This document shows, piece after piece, positions 1 to 6,559 of a stretch of DNA of 15,883 nucleotides. The first letter of the stretch is position 1. The number at the start of each line of letters is the position of its first letter. Source of the stretch: Flavobacteriaceae bacterium (lineage in GTDB: Bacteria; Bacteroidota; Bacteroidia; Flavobacteriales; Flavobacteriaceae). The position numbers and the translations under genes are program-made. The notes under the pieces are model-generated. The model ran no database searches and was not told where the DNA came from. It saw nothing but the letters and a program-made list of their open reading frames with translations. The stretch lies in the NCBI GenBank assembly GCA_030834365.1, contig JAURFJ010000023.1, forward strand, positions 1 through 15,883, written 5' to 3'.

Positions 1-1
1 T

Positions 2-577
2 AATGAAGTTGCTGGAGTGGTCACAGGCTTGGCCTGGACGGCTGTTGGAGGTACCATTCTCTTTATTGAGTCTAGTCTATCAAAAGGCAAAGGATCTCTT
101 TCGATTACCGGAAACCTAGGAACTGTAATGAAAGAATCGGCCACTATTGCCCTTCAGTACTTGAAGGCAAATCACGAGCTGTTTGGTATTAAGCCGACAG
201 TTTTTGAGGAATATAACATACACATTCACGTTCCTGAAGGGGCGACGCCCAAAGATGGGCCATCAGCGGGGATCACCTTGTTGACCTCTTTAGTCTCACT
301 ATTCACCCAGCGAAAGGTGCGCTCTAAGCTCGCTATGACCGGTGAGATAACACTTAGGGGTAAAGTGTTACCCGTTGGTGGCATAAAGGAAAAGATTTTA
401 GCGGCTAAACGCGCTTCGATTTCTGACATCATTTTGTGCACAGAAAACGAGAAAGATGTAAACGAAATTGAGCCGCATTACCTTAAAGGGTTAACCTTTC
501 ACTACGTGCGTAATATGAGTGAGGTCATTGAAATCGCGTTGTTAAAGCAAAAGGTTAAAAGCGCCAAAAAGCTTTAA
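2..577 (+). CDS. lon: Lon protease, C-terminal proteolytic domain (partial, 5' end outside window)
   Basis: This is the C-terminal end of the ATP-dependent cytosolic serine protease Lon, which degrades misfolded and regulatory proteins. The frame is open from base 2 with no start, so the N-terminal and AAA+ domains lie upstream of the window. About 191 residues are visible, covering most of the Lon proteolytic (P) domain. It begins NEVAGVVTGLAWTAVGG. The catalytic serine lies in DGPSAG (codon 263-265) and the catalytic lysine in PVGGIKEK (codon 386-388), so the Ser-Lys dyad is intact. The stop is TAA at 575-577, and cmk begins 9 bases later on the same strand, so co-transcription is plausible. 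The GTG at 17 is an internal valine, not a start. The identity is secure from the motifs. Nothing can be said about the ATPase part. Confidence 0.96.
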   Translation, partial: NEVAGVVTGLAWTAVGGTILFIESSLSKGKGSLSITGNLGTVMKESATIALQYLKANHELFGIKPTVFEEYNIHIHVPEGATPKDGPSAGITLLTSLVSLFTQRKVRSKLAMTGEITLRGKVLPVGGIKEKILAAKRASISDIILCTENEKDVNEIEPHYLKGLTFHYVRNMSEVIEIALLKQKVKSAKKL

Positions 578-586
578 ATTCGTTCT

Positions 587-1246
587 GTGTTGAGTGCTAT
601 TCAAATCGCCATAGACGGTTATTCTTCTACCGGTAAGTCTACGTTAGCCAAGGCTTTGGCAAAAGCTTTGGGCTTCCTGTACGTAGATTCAGGGGCCATG
701 TATAGGGCGGTGACCCTTTACCTCATTCGTCATAACATTACCGTAGAACGAGTTGAAGACGTGCTTGACGAAATAGAAGTTGATTTCGATGATGCGCATC
801 GAATCCGTCTCAACGGCGAGGTGGTGGATCAGGATATTCGGGAAATGGAGGTCAGTGAATTAGTGAGTGAAGTAGCTAAGGTGGCTGCCGTTCGAAGAAA
901 ATTGGTCGAGCAGCAACAACGGTTTAAGCAGTCTGTGGTGATGGACGGACGCGACATAGGCACCGTTGTTTTTCCGTCTGCCTCTTTGAAGCTTTTCATG
1001 ACCGCAAGCCCTGAGGTGAGAGCGCAAAGGCGCTATGACGAGTTGATTCAACAGCAAAAATCGGTCACCTTAGATCAGGTTAGGTCAAACCTTAAAATGC
1101 GGGATTACGAAGACGAACATCGAGCAGTAGATCCGCTCAAAAAAGCCGATGATGCCTACCTGTTGGATAACTCAAGTCTAAGTCCAGACGAGCAGTTGCA
1201 GTGGGTGCTCGATATTCTGAGGGACAAATTGGCTATAACTGCCTGA
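587..1246 (+). CDS. cmk: Cytidylate kinase (CMP/dCMP kinase)
   Basis: It phosphorylates CMP and dCMP to the diphosphates with ATP, in cytosolic pyrimidine salvage. The 219 residues are close to the usual family length of about 220-230. The Walker A loop is GYSSTGKST (residues 11-19). It is followed by the nucleotide-monophosphate site DSGAMYRAVT (34-43), the conserved GRDIGTVVFP (121-130) and an arginine-rich lid segment RAQRRYDEL (145-153). The start is probably GTG at 587, just ahead of IQIAIDG. TTG at 590 is an equally close alternative, and no ATG fits. No Shine-Dalgarno sequence is visible, as is normal in Bacteroidota. It lies 9 bases after lon and is separated from rpsA by a promoter, so it is probably transcribed with lon or with both neighbours. 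Confidence 0.96.
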   Translation: MLSAIQIAIDGYSSTGKSTLAKALAKALGFLYVDSGAMYRAVTLYLIRHNITVERVEDVLDEIEVDFDDAHRIRLNGEVVDQDIREMEVSELVSEVAKVAAVRRKLVEQQQRFKQSVVMDGRDIGTVVFPSASLKLFMTASPEVRAQRRYDELIQQQKSVTLDQVRSNLKMRDYEDEHRAVDPLKKADDAYLLDNSSLSPDEQLQWVLDILRDKLAITA

Positions 1247-1251
1247 TTTTC

Positions 1252-1282
1252 TTTGGATACCCAACTTTTCTACCTAATTTTG
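1252..1282 (+). promoter_or_regulatory. Bacteroidota-type promoter for rpsA
   Basis: A perfect -33 box TTTG (1252-1255) and a perfect -7 box TAATTTTG (1275-1282, consensus TAnnTTTG) are separated by 19 bases, the preferred spacing for the Bacteroidota primary sigma factor. The site begins 5 bases after the cmk stop. Transcription should start near 1287, giving rpsA a leader of about 110 nt. It is the best promoter match in the window, which fits a highly expressed ribosomal gene. Confidence 0.8.
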
Positions 1283-1338
1283 CAGGCCTTTTCAAACTAC
1301 ACGAATGAAGGTGAAAAGGATTTTTTATATTTAATCTC

Positions 1339-1378
1339 TTCTAGGTCAAGTAGTTAGCCTTCGTTTGTCGATCTAGAA
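1339..1378 (+). promoter_or_regulatory. Stem-loop in the rpsA mRNA leader
   Basis: TTCTAGGTC (1339-1347) can pair with GATCTAGAA (1370-1378), forming a 9-bp stem with one G-U pair and a 22-base loop. The stem ends 20 bases before the rpsA ATG, where it could influence initiation. A smaller competing pairing, ACGAA near 1302 with TTCGT near 1360, would use part of the loop. Autoregulation of rpsA through leader structure is known in E. coli. Its presence here is an inference, and I do not recognise a named RNA family. Confidence 0.4.
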
Positions 1379-1398
1379 TACAAAGTTAGACCCCGATT

Positions 1399-3237
1399 AT
1401 GGCTGACGAAAACAACACGATCGATACCCAAGAAGCCGCTGCAACGCCAGAGGAGCAGGTATCGACAAAGGCAACCGCCGAAACGACCAATCCGCAAGAT
1501 TTTCTAGACAACTTCGACTGGAATAAGTACGAAGAGGGAATCGAAAAAGTAGACGAAACAAAGCTTACCGAGTTTGAGAACTTAGTGGCTAAAAACTTTG
1601 TCGACACGGCTCATGAAGAAGTAGTGATGGGTAAAGTGGTAAACATAACTGACCGCGAAGCCATCATTGATATCAATGCCAAATCTGAAGGTGTTATTTC
1701 GCTAAATGAGTTCCGCTACAACCCCGACCTCAAAGTAGGTGACGAGGTTGAGGTTTTAATTGATATTAGAGAAGATAAATCAGGGCAACTAGTTCTTTCA
1801 CACAGAAAGGCCAGAACTATTAAGGCTTGGGATCGTGTGAACGATGCTCACGACAAAGAGGAAGTGGTTCAAGGATTTGTCAAGTGCAGAACTAAAGGAG
1901 GAATGATTGTAGATGTGTTCGGCATCGAAGCGTTCTTGCCTGGATCTCAAATTGACGTGAAGCCTATTCGCGATTACGACCAGTACGTAGGTAAGAATAT
2001 GGAATTCAAGGTGGTTAAAATCAACCATGAGTTCAAGAACGTAGTCGTATCTCACAAGGCCCTTATTGAGGCTGACATTGAGGAGCAGAAGAAAGAAATT
2101 ATCGGGCAGCTCGAAAAAGGTCAGGTCTTAGAAGGAGTGGTTAAGAATATCACTTCTTACGGTGTATTTATTGATTTGGGCGGTGTAGACGGACTCGTTC
2201 ACATCACCGATCTTTCTTGGAGTAGAATAAACCATCCATCAGAGATCGTTGAGCTTGATCAGAAACTCAATGTAGTTATACTTGACTTTGATGATAACAA
2301 ATCACGCATCCAATTAGGACTTAAGCAACTTGAGAAGCACCCATGGGAAGCCCTTGGTGTCGCTCTTGAGGTGGGTTCAAAGGTGAAAGGAAAAGTGGTT
2401 GTGATCGCTGATTATGGAGCTTTTGTTGAGGTAGCCGAAGGCGTTGAAGGACTCGTTCATGTTTCTGAGATGTCTTGGTCGACTCACCTTAGATCTGCTC
2501 AAGACTTTGTGAATGTTGGAGACGAGGTTGAGGCTCAGGTACTTACGCTTGACAGAGAAGAGCGCAAAATGTCTCTCGGAATTAAGCAACTCACTCCAGA
2601 TCCATGGACTGATATCACTTCAAAATATCCTGTAGGCTCTCGCCATAAAGGTATAGTGAGAAACTTTACCAATTTTGGTGTGTTCTTGGAGCTTGAAGAA
2701 GGTATCGATGGATTGATTTATATCTCAGATCTTTCTTGGACTAAGAAAATCAAGCATCCGTCAGAATTCGTAACCGTTGGAGACACCCTTGAGGTTGAGG
2801 TCTTAGAATTAGATGTTAACGGCCGTAAATTAAGCCTTGGACATAAACAGACCACTGAGAACCCTTGGGATAAATACGAGACAGAATTTGCTGAAGGCAG
2901 TGTGCACGAGGCCAAAATCACAGATATCGTAGATAAAGGTGCCACCATCACGTTTAACGAAGACATCGTCGCATTCATTCCTTCTAGACATCTAGAGAAA
3001 GAAGACGGGTCTAAATTAAATAAAGGTGAAGAGGCTTCTTTTAAAATCATCGAGTTCAATAAAGACTTCAAGCGTGTTGTAGCTAGCCACACGGCTATGT
3101 TTAAAGAGCAAGAGGCCAAGAATCTCAAAGACACTAAGAAGCGTCTAGATTCGCAAGCCGAAGAGTCTAAAACAACATTAGGAGATGCAAACGCGCAACT
3201 TCAAGCGTTGAAAGACAAAATGGAGTCTAAAGAGTAA
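1399..3237 (+). CDS. rpsA: 30S ribosomal protein S1 (six S1 domains)
   Basis: S1 binds mRNA on the 30S subunit and helps load and unfold messages, a role likely to matter more where Shine-Dalgarno pairing is little used. The 612-residue protein has an acidic, low-complexity N-terminus (about 1-70) and six S1/OB repeats at roughly 73-136, 155-220, 241-309, 326-396, 412-482 and 499-566. Repeats 3-5 are the most canonical, with YGVFIDL, YGAFVEV and FGVFLEL followed by GLVHITDLSW-type strands. Repeats 1, 2 and 6 are divergent, as in other S1 proteins. A lysine/glutamate-rich tail (570-612) follows. The ATG at 1399 is preceded by CCCCGATT with no Shine-Dalgarno. It has its own promoter and leader, and a strong terminator follows the stop. 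Confidence 0.97.
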   Translation: MADENNTIDTQEAAATPEEQVSTKATAETTNPQDFLDNFDWNKYEEGIEKVDETKLTEFENLVAKNFVDTAHEEVVMGKVVNITDREAIIDINAKSEGVISLNEFRYNPDLKVGDEVEVLIDIREDKSGQLVLSHRKARTIKAWDRVNDAHDKEEVVQGFVKCRTKGGMIVDVFGIEAFLPGSQIDVKPIRDYDQYVGKNMEFKVVKINHEFKNVVVSHKALIEADIEEQKKEIIGQLEKGQVLEGVVKNITSYGVFIDLGGVDGLVHITDLSWSRINHPSEIVELDQKLNVVILDFDDNKSRIQLGLKQLEKHPWEALGVALEVGSKVKGKVVVIADYGAFVEVAEGVEGLVHVSEMSWSTHLRSAQDFVNVGDEVEAQVLTLDREERKMSLGIKQLTPDPWTDITSKYPVGSRHKGIVRNFTNFGVFLELEEGIDGLIYISDLSWTKKIKHPSEFVTVGDTLEVEVLELDVNGRKLSLGHKQTTENPWDKYETEFAEGSVHEAKITDIVDKGATITFNEDIVAFIPSRHLEKEDGSKLNKGEEASFKIIEFNKDFKRVVASHTAMFKEQEAKNLKDTKKRLDSQAEESKTTLGDANAQLQALKDKMESKE

Positions 3238-3260
3238 TCGGCATTTTCGCGCCAATTCCT

Positions 3261-3291
3261 AAAAAGCCCGGCTAAAGCCCGGGCTTTTTTG
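3261..3291 (+). terminator. Intrinsic terminator after rpsA
   Basis: AAAAAGCCCGG (3261-3271) pairs perfectly with CCGGGCTTTTT (3279-3289) around a 7-base loop, and the T run extends to 3290. It begins 23 bases after the rpsA stop. The A/T flanks make it potentially bidirectional, but no gene converges on it from downstream. The downstream pyrR promoter begins only 3 bases after its T tract. Confidence 0.93.
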
Positions 3292-3292
3292 T

Positions 3293-3300
3293 TACTTTTG
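3293..3300 (+). promoter_or_regulatory. Candidate -7 promoter element for the pyrR-pyrB operon
   Basis: TACTTTTG matches the Bacteroidota -7 consensus TAnnTTTG exactly. Transcription from about 3305 would give a leader of only about 19 nt before the pyrR ATG. No TTTG lies at the expected -33 distance, because that stretch is occupied by the rpsA terminator hairpin. The promoter may therefore be weak or use another upstream contact. Confidence 0.5.
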
Positions 3301-3323
3301 CCTATGATTAAGTTCTTGAGTTG

Positions 3324-3869
3324 ATGTCTGAAACGTTGCTTCTCGATTCTAAAGCCATCCATCTGCTGCTTCACCGATTGGCCAATCAACTTTTAGAGCA
3401 CCATCTAGATTTTTCAAATACGGTACTTATTGGGCTTCAACCTCGAGGTGTTTTTTTTGCTAATCGCCTCAGTCAATTGCTACGCGATGAGTACAAGGTG
3501 AGCAATCTCTCTTTGGGATTTTTAGACATAACCTTTTTCAGAGACGACTTTAGAAGATCGCAGCAGCCGCTGAAAGCTAATCAAACCAAAATCGACTTTT
3601 TGGTAGAGAACAAGAAAGTAGTCTTTATTGACGATGTGTTATTCACCGGCAGAAGTATCCAATCGGCACTTTCGGCTATACAATCTTTTGGGCGACCTCA
3701 AGCGGTCGAGCTCATGGTGCTTATCGATCGAAGGTTTAGCCGTCACTTACCCATTCAGCCCAATTACAGAGGAAGGCAAGTTGATGCCATTAATCAAGAA
3801 CGCGTTAAGGTGTGTTGGAAAGAAAACGAAGGAGAAGACGCCGTTTATATTGTAAATAGCGAATCATGA
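3324..3869 (+). CDS. pyrR: PyrR-type phosphoribosyltransferase (uracil PRTase / pyr regulator family)
   Basis: The 181 residues match the PyrR family in length and motif order. PyrR proteins regulate pyrimidine genes by binding pyr mRNA and also convert uracil and PRPP to UMP. The signature GLQPRGVFFANRL lies at 37-49, LDITFFRDDF at 67-76, the PRPP loop VFIDDVLFTGRS at 100-111, and DRRFSRHLPIQPNYRG at 135-150. I chose ATG at 3324 because TTG at 3321 would add only one residue. The last four bases overlap the pyrB start (ATGA), so the two are translationally coupled. The predicted mRNA leader is too short for a PyrR-responsive attenuator, so the enzyme activity or action on distant targets may be its main role here. 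That last point is inference. Confidence 0.92.
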   Translation: MSETLLLDSKAIHLLLHRLANQLLEHHLDFSNTVLIGLQPRGVFFANRLSQLLRDEYKVSNLSLGFLDITFFRDDFRRSQQPLKANQTKIDFLVENKKVVFIDDVLFTGRSIQSALSAIQSFGRPQAVELMVLIDRRFSRHLPIQPNYRGRQVDAINQERVKVCWKENEGEDAVYIVNSES

Positions 3870-4795
3870 GTCAGCTTTCTGTACCTCACTTGCTTGGAAT
3901 CAAAGACCTTATCGTTGAAGATATTCAACTTGTTTTTGAAACAGCCGATCAGTTTAAGGAAGTCTTAAACCGCCCTATTAAAAAGGTGCCTAGCCTTAGA
4001 GACATCACCATCGCCAATATCTTTTTTGAGAACAGCACACGCACTAAACTCTCCTTTGAGCTCGCTGAAAAGCGACTTTCGGCCGATGTGGTTAATTTCT
4101 CGGCCTCTCAATCTTCTGTTAAAAAGGGCGAAACCCTCGTCGATACGGTAAACAACATATTGGCCATGAAAGTAGACATGGTCGTTATGCGCCACTCTCA
4201 GGCAGGCGCCTGTGTCTTTTTGGCTAAACATATAGACGCGCGAATCGTCAATGCCGGAGACGGTGCACATGAACACCCCACACAAGCTCTCCTGGACGCT
4301 TACTCTATACGTCAACGCTTGGGCGATCTGACTGGCAAGCGGGTGGTGATTGTAGGAGACATTTTGCACTCAAGGGTTGCACTTTCGAACATCTTCGCGC
4401 TGAACAAGTTGGGTGCAAAGGTGGTGGTTTGCGGTCCTAAATCGTTGATTCCGCGCTACATTGAGTCCCTAGGAGTTGAGGTAGAGTTAAACCTAGATCA
4501 GGCACTTAAAAAGGCTGATGTAGTAAATATGCTGCGGGTTCAAAACGAGCGAATGGACTATTCTTACTTTCCTTCTACCCGCGAATACGTCATGCAATAT
4601 GGCCTTACTATGGACCGCTTAAACCGATTGGATCATACGCCACTCATCATGCATCCAGGGCCTATTAATAGGGGAGTAGAACTGAGCTCTGAACTGGCCG
4701 ACTCTAAGCACGCAATTATCTTAGACCAAGTGGAAAATGGAGTAGCCATTAGAATGGCGGTTCTCTATTTGTTAGCAGCATCTTTAAAGTCTTAA
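3866..4795 (+). CDS. pyrB: Aspartate carbamoyltransferase, catalytic subunit
   Basis: It catalyses carbamoyl phosphate plus L-aspartate to N-carbamoyl-aspartate, the committed step of pyrimidine synthesis in the cytosol. The protein has 309 residues, the usual length. The carbamoyl-phosphate motif is STRTK (57-61), with lysine in place of the more usual last arginine. It is followed by SSVKKGE (83-89), HEHPTQALLD (135-144) and the aspartate-domain signature HPGPINRG (263-270). No regulatory pyrI gene follows, so the trimer is probably of the unregulated Bacillus type. It overlaps pyrR by 4 bases, and the next gene starts 4 bases after its stop. Confidence 0.97.
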   Translation: MSQLSVPHLLGIKDLIVEDIQLVFETADQFKEVLNRPIKKVPSLRDITIANIFFENSTRTKLSFELAEKRLSADVVNFSASQSSVKKGETLVDTVNNILAMKVDMVVMRHSQAGACVFLAKHIDARIVNAGDGAHEHPTQALLDAYSIRQRLGDLTGKRVVIVGDILHSRVALSNIFALNKLGAKVVVCGPKSLIPRYIESLGVEVELNLDQALKKADVVNMLRVQNERMDYSYFPSTREYVMQYGLTMDRLNRLDHTPLIMHPGPINRGVELSSELADSKHAIILDQVENGVAIRMAVLYLLAASLKS

Positions 4796-4799
4796 TATT

Positions 4800-5111
4800 A
4801 TGAATTTGGAGACGGTTATAGTGCGTTCCTCTCAAATGAACATAGCTGATTTACACGCGTTTGTACTCGGCGGATCGCATGCCTCTCAGCACCTTGTTTA
4901 CGTTTTTGAATCTGTAAGCCTAGACCCAGCGCATTCGACTCTATTGGCGCAAATAGCACAGGCCATGAGCGACCAAAAATTGTCTTTTGTGCTCGTCTCC
5001 TCAGACCTCACTTATGAGGATATTTTTGAAGGTATAGAGCTCTGTCCGACTCTTGAAGAAGCCCACGATCTCATCGAGCTTGAGGCCATTCAGCGTGATT
5101 TAGAAGAATGA
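4800..5111 (+). CDS. Small conserved protein encoded before RNase Z (function unknown)
   Basis: This 103-residue acidic, soluble protein has no signal peptide or membrane segment. The N-terminal half resembles alternating strand and helix (VYVFESVSLD, then a helix, then LSFVLVSSDL at about 61-70). The C-terminus is TLEEAHDLIELEAIQRDLEE. From memory, flavobacterial genomes carry a similar small protein just upstream of rnz with the same kind of PTLxEAxDxIxxExIxRDL ending, and it is sometimes mislabelled as ribonuclease Z itself. An STAS-like (anti-sigma-antagonist) fold is possible but not shown. It starts 4 bases after pyrB and overlaps rnz by 4 bases (ATGA), so it is translationally coupled to rnz. 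That makes a role with RNase Z an open possibility. Confidence 0.82.
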   Translation: MNLETVIVRSSQMNIADLHAFVLGGSHASQHLVYVFESVSLDPAHSTLLAQIAQAMSDQKLSFVLVSSDLTYEDIFEGIELCPTLEEAHDLIELEAIQRDLEE

Positions 5112-5896
5112 GTTTTAAGCTTCAAATAATCGGCTGCTATGCCTCAACACCTAGAAGTCTAACTAATCCTACAGCACAGGTACTTGAACTCAATCGCGAA
5201 CTCTTTTTAATCGATTGTGGAGAAGGAACTCAAAAAGAGATGCGCATTGCCAAGGTGAACTTCAAGCGCCTCTCTCACGTTTTTATTTCGCACTTGCACG
5301 GTGACCATTTTTACGGCTTACCGGGACTTGTGACTACTATGGGCGCTATGGGTCGTACTGCGCCACTAACTATTTATGGCCCAAAGGGCATCAAAGAGGT
5401 GCTCACCACTATTTTGAAGTCTTCGTCTTCTTGGACCAATTACCCTTTGCACTTTACAGAGCTCGATCAAACACATTCTGAGCTCATTTATGAGTCTTCT
5501 TCTGTACGGGTGCACACACTTCCCCTAAAGCACCGTGTGTATGCCAATGGGTTCTTGTTTGAACGCAAAGAGTCGAGTGATTTTTTGAAAACCTATGCGT
5601 ACTGCAGCGACACGGCTTTTAACGAGTCGCTCGTGCCGCTAATCAGCAATGCTGAAGTCTTGTATCACGAGTCTACCTTCTTAGAGACTGAGCGTCACTT
5701 ATGCGAAAAAACGGGCCATTGCACTGCCCTTCAAGCAGGTCAGATCGCTAAAGTTTCTAAAATTAAAACCTTAATTTTAGGTCACTATTCTACCCGGTAT
5801 AAATCACTTGAGTTATTCCGAGAAGAGGCGGCCAAATCGTTTGACTATGAGCGTATTGAGCTTGCTGAAGATCAAAAACTTTTTGAGTTTAATTAA
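5108..5896 (+). CDS. rnz: Ribonuclease Z (tRNA 3' endonuclease), short form
   Basis: RNase Z is a zinc-dependent metallo-beta-lactamase nuclease that cuts the 3' trailer from tRNA precursors. All core residues are visible: the metal motif HLHGDH (62-67), H142 in PLKHRV, D168 in YCSDT, H204 in TGHCTA and H226 in LGHYSTRY, plus GEGTQKEM near 38-45. The protein has 262 residues, while bacterial short-form enzymes are usually about 300-310. The deficit falls between H142 and D168, where FERK runs almost directly into AYCSDT. In RNase Z this stretch carries the flexible arm (exosite) that holds tRNA. Spacings elsewhere look normal. It overlaps the preceding small gene by 4 bases, and pdxH follows after 5 bases. 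Another metallo-beta-lactamase function is possible, but the motifs favour RNase Z. Confidence 0.9.
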   Translation: MSFKLQIIGCYASTPRSLTNPTAQVLELNRELFLIDCGEGTQKEMRIAKVNFKRLSHVFISHLHGDHFYGLPGLVTTMGAMGRTAPLTIYGPKGIKEVLTTILKSSSSWTNYPLHFTELDQTHSELIYESSSVRVHTLPLKHRVYANGFLFERKESSDFLKTYAYCSDTAFNESLVPLISNAEVLYHESTFLETERHLCEKTGHCTALQAGQIAKVSKIKTLILGHYSTRYKSLELFREEAAKSFDYERIELAEDQKLFEFN

Positions 5897-5901
5897 GGCG
5901 T

Positions 5902-6531
5902 ATGAAAGAGCTGCACGACTACAGAAAATCGTATCAGAAGGGTGTGTTAGATGAATCGGATCTACCCATTCATTGGTTTGCGCTCTTTACTGATTGGTTC
6001 GAACAGGCCGATCAATCTGAACAGATAGAAGAGGCTAATGCCATGCATATTTCGACTTTGGGACTAGACGGGTATCCCAAATCTAGGGTGGTGTTATTAA
6101 AGTCTTTTTCGGCCACGTCTTTGATCTTTTTCACCAACTACCATAGCGAAAAGGGTAGGGCTATTGCACGTCACAATAAAGTGGGTGTTTCGTTTTTTTG
6201 GCCAGCCCTTGAGAAACAGGTTATCTTTCAAGGCACTGCCGAAAAACTTCCTGCAGAAGCTTCCGATCGCTATTTTTATTCACGCCCTGTAGGTAGTCAA
6301 AAAGGGGCCATAGTATCAAATCAGAGCAGTGTAATTGCCTCAAGAGAGCAGTTGATCGAGGCTTTAGATCGACTTGAAGATAAGGCTATTAAGCGACCAG
6401 ATCATTGGGGCGGATACGCGGTAGAACCCCTCAGCGTTGAGTTTTGGCAAGGACGCGAAAATCGCCTTCACGACCGCATACGTTATCAAAAAGTGAATGA
6501 TAACTGGATTTTAGAAAGACTAGCTCCTTAA
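5902..6531 (+). CDS. pdxH: Pyridoxine/pyridoxamine 5'-phosphate oxidase
   Basis: This FMN enzyme oxidises pyridoxine 5'-phosphate or pyridoxamine 5'-phosphate with O2 to pyridoxal 5'-phosphate, in B6 synthesis and salvage. The 209 residues are within the normal range. Conserved segments run the whole length: RVVLLK (62-67) and FFTNYHSEKG (76-85) for FMN binding, SFFWPALEKQV (97-107), YFYSRPVGSQKGA (124-136), SNQSSVI (139-145), HWGGYAVEP (168-176) and FWQGRENRLHDR (181-192), which contacts the substrate. It starts at ATG 5902, 5 bases after rnz, and appears to belong to the pyrR transcription unit. No functional link to its neighbours is evident. Confidence 0.97.
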   Translation: MKELHDYRKSYQKGVLDESDLPIHWFALFTDWFEQADQSEQIEEANAMHISTLGLDGYPKSRVVLLKSFSATSLIFFTNYHSEKGRAIARHNKVGVSFFWPALEKQVIFQGTAEKLPAEASDRYFYSRPVGSQKGAIVSNQSSVIASREQLIEALDRLEDKAIKRPDHWGGYAVEPLSVEFWQGRENRLHDRIRYQKVNDNWILERLAP

Positions 6532-6543
6532 GCCGTATTTTCG
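6510..6543 (+). promoter_or_regulatory. Weak candidate promoter before ppk1
   Basis: TATTTTCG (6536-6543) is a one-mismatch form of the Bacteroidota -7 box, with TTTA (6510-6513) 22 bases upstream as a partial -33 box. Transcription near 6548 would leave about 12 nt before the ppk1 ATG. The box lies within the 28-base gap between pdxH and ppk1, the longest gap in the run, which is the main reason to consider it. Confidence 0.35.
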
Positions 6544-6559
6544 CTTAAAATTTTCATCA

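Noticed and set aside
226..441. Minus-strand open frame inside lon
   Set aside because: It is a shadow of the Lon catalytic region, with no independent support.
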